The notes under the pieces: generated by a model
The model's database searches: none
Told to the model about the DNA's origin: nothing
Seen by the model: only the letters and a program-made list of their open reading frames with translations
Program-made: the position numbers and the translations under genes
Source of the DNA: Apodemus sylvaticus
Lineage: Eukaryota > Chordata > Mammalia > Rodentia > Muridae
NCBI RefSeq assembly: GCF_947179515.1
Contig: NC_067488.1
Coordinates: 31,996,039-32,060,038 of the forward strand
Length of the DNA stretch: 64,000 nt
Direction: 5' to 3'
Shown: piece after piece, positions 1-12,789 of the stretch
How positions within the stretch are numbered: the first letter of the stretch is position 1
How the letters are laid out: each line of letters opens with the position of its first letter

Positions 1-1562
1 TAAGAATTTGAAGAATCACAGCTTATACTGCACCAATGTACTTGGTTCATTTCACATCCATAGACCTTCATTATCCAAGCCAAGCATTTTGGATCTAGAT
101 TTTATGTCTCTGTAGGCACACACCAGAGTAATGCCAATGGTGTTGACCATATATTTCTACCTCTATCTTCCCAAGTATATTTATATATAAAATATGCAAA
201 TATAAGAAGATACATTTTAGAAAAGACTAAACCTAGATTTTGCTCCTCGAATATCATTTTTTACCAATATAGTAAGTTGAGAAAAATTCTGAGACTCAGT
301 TTCCCTGCCTGCAAAAAGGGCAATTTTTTTAATTAGTCATATTACTTTAAAGCTCAAATAAAACAGTGTGAGTTGTGTGGGTGAATAATGCATTTCTGGA
401 GAAAGGTACTACTTTGGAACCATGACAATTTAGAATATCCATGCACTGAAAGGTCACAGCATCTGTTATCTCCTGAAAGGGTCCTACAGTTGTGCTCTTT
501 GGAGAGAAGAGAACACTGTTCTGAGGAGGCTACATCCACCTCCCATTTCCTGTCTAGCATCTTTCTGGAAAGTACAGTCAAATGGGACAATAAAGCGCAA
601 GGTTTGAAAGAAGCCCAAGTTATTTTGAAAATCTAATTTTCAGGTCTATTCCCCAGGGTAAGCTGTTACATTCATTTAATCCAATGTTTTATGAAAACAC
701 ACAAAGCTGGAGCTCTGCTTTCCTGCTCCAGTTGGCTTGCAAGATTCCCTACTCCACAATGGCTCTGAGTGTAAATATTAACTGCCTGAAACAACCCAAA
801 AGCCCAATCACTGTTGAAGTACATCACTGAATGGGCCATTGTATATCTGTAAATGGTCATGAAAATCCTTTTCAAGTATGAAAACGTGCCAGGGTTATAA
901 TCTTAAATACTAAAGCAGGTTTCAAAATTGTGTAGTGTATATTGACTGTTTATAAGCATGCTTTGTTGATCACAAAGAACTCAAGGCTGAATAAGCAAAA
1001 CAGGCTGCTTCTTTCTTTTGGCCATTGCTTTATATGTGAAAGGGATTCTGGGAGTCATGTTATCAACTCTCCCAGGTCATCGTACATTACAAACACAGTT
1101 ACTCTGAACATGATAAGATTGTATTTTTATTAAAACTTCCAGAAATTGAAAATCAGTAGAAAATACATGGATATAGCGAAGTTGTGAACATCCTTGCTTA
1201 GCTTAGCCGAGCCTACCTTGATGTTCTCAGAAAACTCACATTATCCTTGAGTTGAGGAAAATCATCCCTCACAAAGTTTGTTTTATGAAATAGTCTTTCA
1301 TATTTGATGTAATTTACTGAACATCTGTATCCAAAACACCTCTGGCAATACAATGTACTATGGAGAACCAGGTGTTTTCCCATATGGTCACATGGCTACT
1401 GGGAGTTGTGGCTTACTATAGCTAACCAGAATCAAGAGTATCACACTACACAAGGCCAGCCTAGGAAAAAGATCTAAAAAGTCCAAAACTAAAATGTCAA
1501 CTGACCAGACAACACTTTACACCATAAGGCAGAAATTGTTCTATTCAACCCACAGTAATTAG

Positions 1563-1564
<2 letters not shown>
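1..1564. other. Unassigned AT-rich sequence
   Basis: I recognise no gene or repeat family here. Reading frames are short (the longest is about 80 codons at 388-636), overlap antisense frames and show no coding bias or splice context. Confidence 0.5.
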
Positions 1565-1593
<29 letters not shown>

Positions 1594-1660
1594 CATGCAT
1601 GAGCGCATGTTTGTGTGTCTGTGTGTTATACATGTCTGTGTCTGTGTGTGTGTATGCTCT
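1565..1660. repeat. (TG)n microsatellite with imperfect TG-rich tail
   Basis: A pure TG run spans about 1565-1593. It is followed by an interrupted TG/CATG-rich tail to about 1660. The pure core is the part most likely to vary in length. Confidence 0.9.
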
Positions 1661-3472
1661 TGTCACCTTCAATCATTTCCATAATACCATCTCAATTTAA
1701 ATTATCCAGTCCAATAATTAAATACGCTTTCAGTCTAAAAATTAAAGTGAAATATGACACCATCATCAACTAATTGAACTTAATTTTTTTTCAAAGCCAA
1801 CTCAAGATCATACCTCACTTCACACATGCCTGCCATGGGAAAGAGATCATAACTGATGGCTTTTTCTGGTCCTTCTGTGCCCCTTCATCTGTCTGTCCCT
1901 TGTAGCTGCCTTGGGATCCATCAGCATTGAGGAAAGTCAAAGAGAAGAGAGTTAAGAAACAGTGTTGGGCTCATGTAATGTCTGTTGTTAGTGTTGTTTT
2001 GGATAGCAGATGAGTACTCAAGAAACGTCTGCTGATTCCTCAGGAGTTCCTCCCAGGGCCTGCTCTAGATTCTTGGCTACTGACTCATCTCCTCCTTACT
2101 TTGTTCCCTCAAAAGCCAACTTCTTGAATCTCTGATGGACAGCTCTTCTACCACGGCACACTTGCGTTTTCTTTTAACCAAAAACACTTTCAAGAGTCCA
2201 GACCTAACTCCCTATACCTTCAAATTTCCTTGCCCTCCTCAAGTATAACTCTACCTGACATTTCTTGCATGCTGAAAACTGCAGCTCTTTGAGGTCATCT
2301 AGTAGGCATATGCCAGAACTTAGGGTTCCTTGTGTACTGAATTTTGAGTGCTTCTCTGCAAACTTATCCCACTCAGCTTGGAAAGGGGGCTAGCACTAAC
2401 CTCTGAACACCAGGTCTTAGTGGAGGATAATGGTGCATGGCCACAGTGCTATGTCTGAGTATCTTTCTAAATGATTTCACTTCAGCACATTTGTACGTTT
2501 AGTAAGACTTTCAATTACTTTTCCCTTATAGTTACCTAGATTCATATTAATTTGGCAAAATGTTTGAAAATTCTTTAATTAATTTAAAAATACAGCATAA
2601 GTTCTGGATTGAAAATAATTGTTATGATTTTCTAAAACTAGTTTCTTTTCCACAAGTGTGACACAATGAACATATTTCATATAGTTAATATGTTTCAAAT
2701 TTTCCCTATTTTTAGACAAATTAATATTCTTATATCCAATTGGATCTTGACTGTGTGTAATGATTCAACTAGACACCTGAATTGTACTTACATTTGATAA
2801 TTTAAAAATCTCAGTCATTCCTCTTCCTCAGCCCACCATTTTTAGGGCAGTTTCTCAGAAGTGAAATGTTATAGTCCTTGTAATCTTGCATTTAGATTAG
2901 AATCAAAGTTTGTTAAGGATCTGCTAAATAAATTTCCAACTGTATCACTCTGGCATCCCTGGGAAAGATGGAACTATTTATCTCCAATGATGTCACTCAG
3001 AATGCTGCTGGTGTCTGCCACTTTTGTTTCATCTGACAGACTGAAGAGTGCACCATTAAGAACAATGAAAGCCACCAGCCACAGGACTCAAAAGAGACCT
3101 GTTAAAAAGGAGAACTACCCAAACGTTGTTCTCTCCTTGTACACCTTAAAGATGAAAATAAATTCATTTTCACTTTAATAACAGACGCACTGTTTGCTAA
3201 AACAACTATGAAAGTATTGTCTTAAACTGAGAAGCAATACAGCCTTGGCTCCACACCTAATGAGCTCAAGTTCTGCAAGTTCCAGGTCCAAAGAAATGGA
3301 TTTCTGCCCGAGTAGACTGGTGAGAGCTAATGTTGTCAGTGTACTAGAAAGGAAACGTTGTTTTCAACTCAGCTTGCTAACTTTCCAGCTGTCATTTTCA
3401 TCAGCAAAGGGCAAGAAGTCCTCAGGCAGCTAGTGTGTAAGCCCAATCAGGATCACACTAATAAAGAGTAAA
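1661..3472. other. Unassigned sequence
   Basis: No repeat family or convincing gene was recognised. A 105-codon frame at 2861-3178 and a 62-codon frame at 3245-3433 have no family resemblance, no clear splice sites at their edges and AT-rich codon choice. I read both as chance frames. Confidence 0.45.
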
Positions 3473-3474
3473 CC

Positions 3475-3670
3475 TTCATTGAACACTGATCATGGGCCTC
3501 CACTCCTGAGAGCAATCTGGGCATGGTATGCCACTTAATCTTCTCTTGGGCAATGAAGCCAGTGCAGCCAGGATGAGTAGTGGTTATCAAAATATGAGCT
3601 CTAAGAGACTAAATAACTTCCCGACTATCACTCAGCTTACAAGTGCTAGAATTAACCTTTTCAATAAGTA
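3475..3670 (-). mobile_element. MIR-like SINE relic
   Basis: The order of blocks fits an ancient mammalian MIR in minus orientation: a 'cattgaacactgat' start, a central stretch, then 'actaaataacttcccgacta...cactcagc...caagtgctagaatt'. That is the degraded MIR core reading 'gttaagtaacttgcccaaggtcacacagctagtaagtg'. It is heavily diverged and could be a chance match. Confidence 0.35.
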
Positions 3671-3753
3671 CTTCCTAAGCGGCCTTAATCCCAGTTACCA
3701 CTCATTCTGCCCATCTCCAAAGCCCACTCTTTCAGCATGAACTCTGGTCCCTT

Positions 3754-4105
3754 AAGATCTGCTTCAGATCTTAAGTAAGGTAACCCAGACTCAAAAGGTG
3801 AATCATGGTATGCACTCACTAATAAGTGGATATTCACCTAGAAAACTGGATTACCCAAAACATAATCCACACATCAAATGAGGTACAAGAAGAAAGGAGG
3901 AGTGGCCCCTTGTTCTGGAAAGAGTCAGTGAAGCAGTATTCGGCAAAACCAGAACGTGGAAGTGGGAAGGGGTGGGTGAGAGAACAGGGGGAGGAAAGGG
4001 GGCTTACAGGACTTTTGGGGAGTGGGGGCTAGAAAAGGGGAAATCATTTGAAATGTAAATAAAAAATTATATTGAATAATAAAAATAAAAAAGATCTGCT
4101 TCAGA
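3754..4105 (+). mobile_element. 5'-truncated rat-type L1 with perfect 15-bp target-site duplication
   Basis: The L1 insert spans about 3769-4090. It carries the last codons of ORF2 ('gaggtaaccc-agactcaaaa' region), the short 3' UTR with G-rich runs (3960-4030), and an A-rich tail. The 15-bp direct repeat AAGATCTGCTTCAGA is at 3754-3768 and again at 4091-4105, immediately after the tail. This is the hallmark of target-primed reverse transcription. Truncation leaves about 320 bp. The perfect duplication suggests a fairly recent insertion. It is not functional. Confidence 0.93.
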
Positions 4106-6718
4106 GACTCTGTTTAGAGGGGGCTGGGATGGCTTCTGCTGCCCATCACTCTTGTGATTCTTTTCTCTGATCCTATCAGAATGGATTCAACTCCATTCTA
4201 AGTATTGACAAACCCAGATTTGCCTGCTTCCTAAGATCAAGGAAAGATGTCATTCTTAGAGTGGCATGGCAGTAGGCTGGCTTTACCAGTTTCCTTATAC
4301 CACTGGTGTTAATTCTTTGCTTACTAGTGAAGTTATAAAAGGTTCATTCTTTTCTCTACCATACAAACTATCCATCTCAGTTTCCCATGTAAATATAACT
4401 TCCTTTCAGCATCCTCCCCTAATCTTCAAATCCCCACCCTTGGCCTCATTAACTCTACTCCCCTTTGTACCATAATGCAAGCACAAGACCTAATATACAA
4501 TGAACAGAAGACCAAACATGGCCTTTTGCCTAGCACTGAATGATCACAGGCTACCAATCATATCTTTTTCAATATACTGAGAGGGAAAAGTCAAAGGTAT
4601 ATATACATAGAAATGAATTTCAAATTACAGTGGCCATGAATAAAGTTTTATTGGTAAACAGACATCACGTGTTAAGATGTTGACTGTATGACTTGTACTG
4701 CAATGACAGAATTTTGTGGCTTTAATGAAGATAAGTATCCCATTATCTAAAATATTTTTGTCTTTCTATACAAAAAGTATTTGTTGATAATCCTTGCATT
4801 ACAGTATTATTATGTAATGTCTCAGAGGACTGAGTATCCATTTTGCTAATTTTGGTATCTTCCATGCTGAGAACAGTAAAATGGAAACATGAATGAAATT
4901 ACAGTCAGTTTTTTAAGAAAGATAGTATACGTATAATCACAAATCTTGGCATCTACAATCATCTCCCCCAATTACCCTCAAATATCAATGTAGAATATTT
5001 TGATAAACACATTTTAAAAGGGGATAGTATACTAATCAATCCTCTTGTCAGAAAATTCACTACCATCTATATGAAGCAGAATAGATGCAGTTTCCAGATT
5101 CCTTAAAGAGAAAATCATGTAGAAAGTCAACCACCTTCAGAGTGTGATAAACTATAGAAATATGTAACTAGCTAATAGAGATTACTGGGGGAAAACACAA
5201 GAAAAATACCTAAACCTCACTGATTTTCTTCCCTCTTCCTCTTCTCTACTGAGACATCATGGTTCTAAAACTCAGGCCCTGGAGCCCTATAAATTCCATG
5301 TTTGGAGTTTAGCTTCCAGGAAATAGAATAAGATGGAAAATGATAGGCAAATGAAGGACAATAGAGAAAACATCTTACAGGTGACCTCAGTGATGAGCCA
5401 CAGGCATTCTTTAGCCTTCAATTATCTCACCGAGAAAAATGACAACTTTGGTTATATGATCCTACAATTAGCAAACCCGCAGTAATAATAGGAGTGTTGT
5501 TAAGATTCTGTTATGTTCTATATCCTCTGCCTGCCATGTCATATTGTGAATGGATGTATCTCCCTAGAAGAGATAAGAAAAATGATGCTCAGAAGGATGG
5601 TGGAAGACCATTCATACTCAAAGGATGTCACTACATTTTCCTCCTTCATTTTTAATCACCCTGAGCCTAACCTATTTTACCTTGCCCTTTACAACAGTTG
5701 CCTGGGAGTACTGTCATTATTCAAATTGAAGATATCAATGATCACTAGGCTTTATGTTACCTGCTCAGTTCTCTTGGGTTTGCTAAATCCACACAGCTGT
5801 ACTCGATCTTACACTTAATAGTTTCCATGGTCACTAACTCACTGCATCCACAGACAGACTGGGGAATCTAGAGAAACAGAGTATTTCACGCCTAACTTCT
5901 TCCTCATTACTACTATAATTTAAGACTTGGGTAGCAATTTTAGTAAAAAGGGACTCTGGTGACAGATGTACCCAAATTTTCTAGAAAATGTGTAGAAGAT
6001 AAAATATAAGTCTGATCCTTGTGTGTTTACTTATTTATCCTGAGCAGTTTTCTCAACAGTAGAACCCTTGTGCATCATAACATGAATGTGAATTCTTAAT
6101 TATTCATGCCATTAATAATTGACACCATTAATAACACTGTAATGCCATTAATAATTGAACACACAAAATGGAATTCTCTGGAATTAATTTATTATCGTTA
6201 ATTTTCTGTGCCAGCTTACCAGAACTCATTAAAATGGTGGTCAAGGTCTGTGTATCAAATTATTTAACTAGTCATCTTTAAGCTTAAAAGGCTGAGGAAT
6301 TATGAAATGTACTTCAACCACTCTTTGTTCTTGTCATTACTACCCTGTACCCCTTTCATCTTTTCTCTCTCCAGAGGAAGGAAAAAATATTTCTGTGTGA
6401 ATAAATCCAGAGAATATAACACATGCTTGTTTCTTACTCCTAAACTGTGTGGTAAAATATAGAAGAGAGAGAGTAGCTGCCTACAAAACCACAGAGCCTT
6501 GCAACAAACAGGCCCTTGGATTTAGTCTTCCCAAAGCTGAGGCCTTGTATGCCATAGACTCCCATGGTCTAGAAAACCTCCCTTTCTCACACCTATTTCT
6601 GTTCGTCAGGATCCTCACTCTTTAAACTTGACAAAGAAAAAATATTACTCTACTCTAATCTTCCTTTATTGGTATTGTATCTGTAATAAGCCTATTGATA
6701 GATTTAAAATTTTCACAG
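4106..6718. other. Unassigned AT-rich sequence
   Basis: No family was recognised. A small degenerate tandem motif (CCATTAATAA) recurs at about 6109, 6125 and 6148. The 101-codon frame at 5513-5818 has no recognisable domain and no supporting splice context. Confidence 0.45.
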
Positions 6719-6719
6719 A

Positions 6720-6950
6720 GTGATTTAGCTGCAAGTTGCTCAGTGATTATGAGAACATATTCTCTTCCAGAAGACCATAGTTTGGTTCCAGGACCAATGT
6801 TGAAAAGTTCACATCAGTCTGTAACTCCAGCTCCAGCAAGAATCAACTTCTACTTGTGATGTCCTTAGGTACCTACACTCACATGCACATATTCCCTGAC
6901 ACAGACATACATACATACACGTTGAAAAATAAATAAATCTTAAAGAAAAG
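6720..6950 (+). mobile_element. B3-type (tRNA-derived, B2 superfamily) SINE
   Basis: The left end resembles the degenerate tRNA-like head ('gctcagtgattatgagaacatattctcttcc'). Next come the B3 body ('ggttccaggaccaatg', 'tctgtaactccagctccag') and a CA/CATA-rich part, and an A-rich 'aaaaataaataaatctt' tail at about 6925-6945. It is non-coding. The exact subfamily cannot be set by eye. Confidence 0.7.
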
Positions 6951-6955
6951 TAATT

Positions 6956-8870
6956 TCACATCCATGTACCAGAGAGAAATTGAAAAGAGATATCAAGACT
7001 TCTCTATTGTCTATGACTCAGCACTTTTAGAATCTGCTCAGGTACACACAAGTGCTCTCCAAGATCATAAATAGAGTACCCCCTCCTCAGGAGGTGAATG
7101 GGTACTCATTCAGTTTTCTTGGGACTTTCATGGGACAAACTCTTCATCCCAGAATGGGTCTCACACTGAATCTTGACCCCACAAGTGCATCTACCAATGC
7201 AGAGACATTTATTCTCACAAGGACAAGACCTGTCTTCATGACTTTCTAGCTCCATTGTTTGAGCAATAGCTGATGGTAACTCCATTATTCTCCCACTAAG
7301 CCCCTATAAAAGATGAGTGTAACTGTACATAAAGCCCCTGGGATTTTCTGACAAGAAAATTAATGGGATGCATTCCTCCTATGAATTCCCGTAATACTCC
7401 ATAACTTTGTAATGGTGCTCTCAACATTCCATCTTTCATTAGAGCTACTGATAAATTTGTCTTTCTCCCTCTCTTGGGCTATGTGCCTCAGAGCTCATTC
7501 AAGTGACCAGTATGACAATGTGTGACCACTGAGTAAAAGATGCCTCATTACAACCTCACTTCCTTGTCTTCTATGTCCATTAAAGCTTAAGAGACCTAGG
7601 AGTTAAACTTATCTTAGAAGATCTATGAAAGTATCTAGGAGATACTACTGATGCCTAAAATCTTAAGATATATTTTTAGTTCTTAGTTTGGGTGAGCAAA
7701 AATAAATATGTTGAATAATAAATGCAAACTCACTTTCAATTTTTTATGTAAGGATTAAAATCTATACCTTTTTCCCATTTTCATTTAAACATACTCTGAT
7801 CATTGCTTTGAAATAGACCAAAATGTGTTGAGGTTTATGATGATGTGTGATGCTTAGCAGTACTAAGAATGCATAGAGCCTCCTTAAACTCTAGATGATA
7901 ACTGATAGGCATTTAATGACTGCTGAGAGGCAGTCTTCCCTAGAGAGGAGCCTCCTAATTGGTTATCCAATACCAAGTGGTCAACCTTTCAATCCTAAAA
8001 TCATGCATCTCTGCAAAACTAAATGGACTCAACAGTCTGTATTTATATGTGTATGTATATTAAACAATAATAATTACTGAATTAACAGAGCAATAGAGAT
8101 GATACATTTTTATTGTAGAGAAGGAGCTTGGAGTTAGAGGAAGAACCGTGGCCAGGGGAGCAGAATATGGTAATAAAGGACTGAAAAAGACCAAGGTATA
8201 TGATGTACATATGCAAAATGACATAATGAAACATCATTTTGCACAATTAATAAATGATAATGAAATGAATATATTAATAGAGTATTATCTACCCACTACC
8301 AATACTTGTTCCCAATTTTCTTTTAAGGTATTAAATAGTTGAAATTATTGTTAGTTTTGAGACCTTTGGAATTGTTTTCCCTTATTCCTCCAGAGATATA
8401 TGTAAGTAGATTATCATATGCTCTAGAATGAAAACACCATAGCTTTTCCATCATCTTGACCTCTCTTAACCCTCCTTGTGGATTCAGTCTTTCTGATTAA
8501 TCAGAGGGTCTAACATCATGGTATCCCATGTACACTCGGATGCTGAATTCCAGTGGCAGAAATCATTTTATCCATGATGAAACTTATCAACTATTAATTA
8601 GTTCACTCAGCAGGCCAGGATTCCATCTGCGTCAGATGATAGTAAGTGGTCTCACAGAAGAAAACATCTGATACACACATGTGCTTGAATTTGAAGCACT
8701 TCTGCTTTTCACTGAGGTTTAAATTTGGTATTGCTTTAATGTATTCTTAAATCACAGCTTTAAAAATATCATTACAGATTCAACTGAAAATGCTATGGCT
8801 TCTCTTAGTACACACTATAATCATGCCTGTTAAGTACTGATGTACTTACTTGTCTACCAACACTGTCTCT
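6956..8870. other. Unassigned AT-rich sequence
   Basis: I recognise no repeats or genes. Frames of 61-65 codons at 7052, 7895 and 8148 look like chance openings. Confidence 0.45.
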
Positions 8871-8945
8871 GCCTCTCTATGTGTCTCTATCTCTGTCTTT
8901 GTCTCTGTCTCTGTTTCTGTCTTTTTGTCTCTGTCTTTCTGTCTT
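8871..8945. repeat. (TCTG/TCTC)n low-complexity tract
   Basis: An interrupted tetranucleotide pyrimidine-rich repeat that ends directly against the left border of the duplicated block at 8943. Confidence 0.8.
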
Positions 8946-9038
8946 ATTAAATATAAGTAGTTAGTAAAATTACTAATTACTTTTATTGAGTATATTACCA
9001 CTCAAAACAACATAACGTGATCTTAAATTATACTAGAT
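8943..9038 (+). repeat. Dispersed 96-bp block, copy 1 (second copy at 18546)
   Basis: This block reappears in the same orientation at 18546-18642 with roughly 8% difference by eye. It carries a hairpin made of AAGTARTTAGT and ACTAATTACTT separated by a few bases. Here it sits between two pyrimidine simple repeats (8871-8945 and 9039-9138). I do not recognise the family. It could be part of an undocumented or old interspersed repeat. Confidence 0.85.
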
Positions 9039-9140
9039 GTCTTTCTCTCTCCCTCTGCTCCCTCCCTCTCTCCCTCTCTCCCTCTTCCCCCTCCCTCTTC
9101 CCTCCCTTCTTCCCACCCTCCTGCCCTCTCTCTCTGTTTT
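9039..9140. repeat. Polypyrimidine (CCCTCT)n-like tract
   Basis: About 100 bp of nearly pure C/T on the plus strand, built from CCCTCT, CCTC and CTTCC blocks. Confidence 0.88.
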
Positions 9141-9489
9141 GTAGGGTTAGAGATTCTCCTAAATGGTAATTTACACAGTTAATGCTTACGTGTTGAAAGA
9201 ATGAATGATCTCTATTTTTTTTTAATCCCTAAAATCTCAGAGGAAGACAATTCCAAACCAATTGTTTGTACTATGACTGTGATGTTCTGTTCTGTCTTTA
9301 CTTTGAACACAAAACACGAATGGAAAAAGATCCCATACTCTGCCCAAAAGTACAAAGCTGCGTATACTCCCTTTTGATTCTCTGAATGTCTCCAAAGGAT
9401 GTTTAAGTATGTGTTTTGATAACAGTAACATGCGTCCTCTTCTATGACATAGGATTATCACTTTTATTAATTATATTTTTTAATCCAAG

Positions 9490-10115
9490 TAGCAGCTTTT
9501 GGTGCCATTGTTAATCTCTGTTAAATTTTCTTCCATTTCAGTGATCTTTGCTCCAACTTTTACTCTTCCTTTTCCTTCTTTTCACTTGGATTGGACGGAT
9601 TTATTGTCTCTAGATTCGTAGGGTGGTGGTAGAGATTTCGCTCCTTCCATCACACATGACAATAGCTAGTTTATGTTTAATAATCCTTATTTTGTTGTGT
9701 GCTTTTATTCTCATCCACCTGAGCTTGTTTGCTTTTATTAAGATTTCTCCATTGAACCATGTATGTTTGGAAATGTGCTGCTTAATCTCCAGACATGGAA
9801 AAAATTTTTTTCTGTTATCTGCCTGTTGGTTTTCAGTTAAAATCAAATGTCTGGGAACAGGCACTGTATGGTTTGTATTATTTTAAATTTTTAAGGTGTG
9901 TTTTATGGCCCAAAATTTGGTCTATCCTGGTGAATGTTCCATGCGAGCTGTGATTGTTGGATGAAGTAACCTAACTATGCCAATTAGATCTAGTGATTGA
10001 TGGAGCTGTAGAGCTCAACAATGGCCTCACTGATTTTCTGCCTACTAAAGCTGTCCATCTCTGAGAGAAGACTGTTGAGATCTCCAACTATAATAGTGGA
10101 TTAAGGCATGTCTCT
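9490..10115 (-). mobile_element. Old L1 ORF2 fragment, minus orientation
   Basis: Read in reverse, this matches degraded L1 ORF2. The plus strand runs through the familiar antisense blocks: 'tttattaagatttctccattgaacc', 'gtttggaaatgtg', 'tatggcccaaaatttggtctatcctggtgaatgttccatg', and 'tgttgagatctccaactataatagtgg'. Many changes and indels leave no usable frame. The 84-87 codon frames at 9610-9886 are remnants or shadows of it. Confidence 0.75.
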
Positions 10116-10635
10116 CCTTTACTCCCATCTCTCTTTATTTTCCCCATCTATCTTTCTGTCTCCCTCTTCCTTTGCCTTCCATCGTCAGAGTCCAAGGACA
10201 ACACCCAAAGCTCTAACTCATTAATGGTGTTTTCTTCCTATTCCTTCCAGGCCACTAATGGGATGCTAACCCAACAAAGTCTCAGTTGGCTCGGGAATTC
10301 TGGAAGAAATGTTACCTCTTCCAGAGACCCACACAGGCTAAAAATAACTGAGTCTTTTTGCCCCTGGTTCATTTAGTCAGAAGTTATAGGCCACCCAAGG
10401 AAGGGTAAGACATCAAGCTAAATGGAATTTCTGTAGATGTACCAGTCACTAAAAGAACTGATGGGTGAAGTTATCAACAGGTCTCCCCCAAGGGCTAGGC
10501 AGGAAACCCTTTGTCTACCATACACTTCCCTTAATAACATACCTAAAATTGAAAGTCACCTATCACAAATAGAGCAATAGTGGTTTCTGGTATCTACATA
10601 ACAAAGTATCTCTAGGTAAGGAATCTCTTAAATTG
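10116..10635. other. Unassigned sequence
   Basis: No gene or repeat recognised. The right end of the old L1 above may extend some way in. Confidence 0.35.
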
Positions 10636-10639
10636 GTTC

Positions 10640-10833
10640 AAAAATGTCAACAGTGGCTAGCAAGAAGGCTTAATGGGTCAAGGAAGCTGATGCCATACCT
10701 GAAAACTTTAAATGATTCCTGAAATCCACATAAAGGTAAGAGGAGAAAATCAACTCCACAAAATTTTCTTTGACCATTGCTCATATTTATGTGTTATGGT
10801 ATGGAAACCATGAGCATATGTCACACACACTCA

Positions 10834-10876
<43 letters not shown>

Positions 10877-10895
10877 ATGGATGAAATAAAATTTT
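10640..10895 (+). mobile_element. tRNA-derived murid SINE (B2 superfamily, B3/B4-like) with (CA)n tail
   Basis: The head 'agtggctagcaagaaggcttaatgggtcaaggaagctgatgcc' corresponds to 'ctggcaagatggctcagtgggtaaaggcgcttgccgcc'. A diverged body, a (CA)n run at about 10834-10874 and an A-rich end follow. It is old by eye. The CA run is a typical microsatellite seeded at a SINE tail. Confidence 0.65.
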
Positions 10896-11139
10896 AAATG
10901 TCAATAACTTTCTAACCATTATGCTCATTTCTGAAAGGCAGCAACAATCACAGTTCAAGTCAAAGCAGGTATAAGAGCTATGACTGCAAAATGTTCCTTT
11001 TCATCAGACAGTCAAAAACTTTTAAAGACTTCTACAAAGAAACTTCCCTTTCTAAGATCTCTTTGCCTTAAGCTGAGGTACATCAAGGCTTTCCAGAATG
11101 CTCAAAGATTTAGAATATATATTTTTTTAATGATTGATT

Positions 11140-11850
11140 GATGCCAATAAGAATTCATTGCTCTTTCATCCAGGCCTAAATGGGATGTCTTCATCAACTC
11201 CACCCATCGTGGTTCTCAGGGATCTATTCTGAAGAAGAGGTACAAAGATTTTAAGAGCTTGAGATAATGGATGACTTCAAAGAAGCAGTGTCTTAGAGAT
11301 GACAGAACTGATGCACATATGAACTCCCAGTAACTGTGGCAGCTTGCCCAGGAGCTGTACTAGATCAAGCCAGAGTCCAAGAGTTAAGATAAAGGTTGAC
11401 ATGGGCTCCTTCCCCTAGCCAAAAGCTATCTGCATTTGATACAGCTTACAAGGGAAAATTAGTTCTCTCTAACAGAGTCTTACTAGGTGTATTAGCCACA
11501 CTTCAGGATAGGTGCTATACCCAGGAATAGTTGGCCAATATAAAATATACTCTATGGTATTCTTGTGGAGTTTTTGTCCCATATTTTTTTGAGAAATTTT
11601 TTTTCCTTTTGGTCTTACAGATCTTTGCTTGTATATTTTAGTTTTGGTTTAGTGTTTTATGGAAGGTCAGTATTATGTGTATGTTTTAATTTATTGTTTG
11701 ATTTTTTTTTAAGAAAGTTTTTTTAAGAAAGAGAAAGTGAGTGTGGAGTTGGGTGAGCATGAAAGACCTTGGAGGATAGGTGGAGGTGAAAAAGGATCAG
11801 AATATATTCCAAAAATAATACAAGTAAAAATGAGAAAATTCATTCTTCTT
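11140..11850 (+). mobile_element. Lx-type L1 3' UTR, plus orientation
   Basis: The block order matches the old murid Lx 3' UTR: 'gatgcacatatgaactcccag', 'caagccagagtcc', 'ccctagccaaaagctatctgcatttgata', 'ggccaatataaaat', a T-rich stretch (11570-11730), then a purine-rich end ('gagaaagtgagtgtggagttgggtgag'). It is non-coding. Confidence 0.8.
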
Positions 11851-11899
11851 TTAAAAGCAACAACGGAATCCAACAAGATTCCTACTAGTTGAAAATTAA

Positions 11900-12540
11900 G
11901 GGTACTCGAATATTTGAGGCAATGCCACATTCAAAAAACATTTATTGACTGGAGAAAGGTGTTTTGATATATACACAATTCCTTGAATAGAAAGAACGCT
12001 GACTAAATCTTTTCTGAGGTCATTTCAACCCTAGTCTTTGAACTATAGAGAACAAAAAAGACTATCCACAATTAACACAAAGAAATCTTTTAACGATGGG
12101 CAACCACCAAGAGAGCTAGCAAAATGTTCCTCAGCATCCTCTCCAGACTCATTTGGTCCCCAAAGGAATCTTCGGGCAGCCATTGGATTTCAAAACCAAG
12201 CATTCAAGGCAACAGCAAGCCAAAGCAGAAGAATAGCTACTTTGTCCTTCTTCTGGAAATAATGATCAGCTGTAGGGCCCTTGAAAAGCCTCCCTCTGAC
12301 TACCTTTAACAACTCGCCTCCGCCTTCCTTACCAACCCTGACGGATTCCCCTGCTCAAAATCTGACGTAAATTGTTTCCTTACCATGGCAAGCTGCCTGA
12401 GATTTCTGGGAAGTCTGTTTAAACAGGAGCCATGCCAGAGCTGGGATCAGCAGTGCTTCTGTGTAGCTTGTAACATAAGCTATAATTAGGGACATTGAGG
12501 TCCCTAAAGTTGCAGGCCAAGTGAGTTGTCTGTGGGAGGA
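11900..12540. other. Unassigned, compositionally balanced segment
   Basis: This stretch has higher sequence complexity and GC than its neighbours and matches no repeat I know. A 74-codon plus-strand frame (12038-12262) overlaps a 61-codon frame in another phase. Neither has clear splice borders or a recognised domain. A conserved non-coding element or a relic of a gene are both possible. Confidence 0.3.
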
Positions 12541-12714
12541 ATGTGTATATACATACACACACACAATATTGTATATAAGTAAATAAATGTGATTTTTTTG
12601 TGAGTATATGATTTTTACTATGTGTTAAATTGGTCATGAAAAACCAAAACTTAAAAGGATGTGTTGAACTGATGGACTATGACAACCTTCCCAAGTGTGT
12701 GTTCCCTTTTCTCA

Positions 12715-12786
12715 ATTCATTCATTCAGTCTCCTTTCTCAACTCATTCATTTATTCATTCATTCATTCAGTCAGTCAGTCAGTCAG
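12715..12786. repeat. (TTCA)n / (GTCA)n tetranucleotide repeat
   Basis: Two TTCA-rich blocks separated by 'gtctcctttctcaac' end in about five CAGT/GTCA units. Confidence 0.88.
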
Positions 12787-12789
12787 ACT

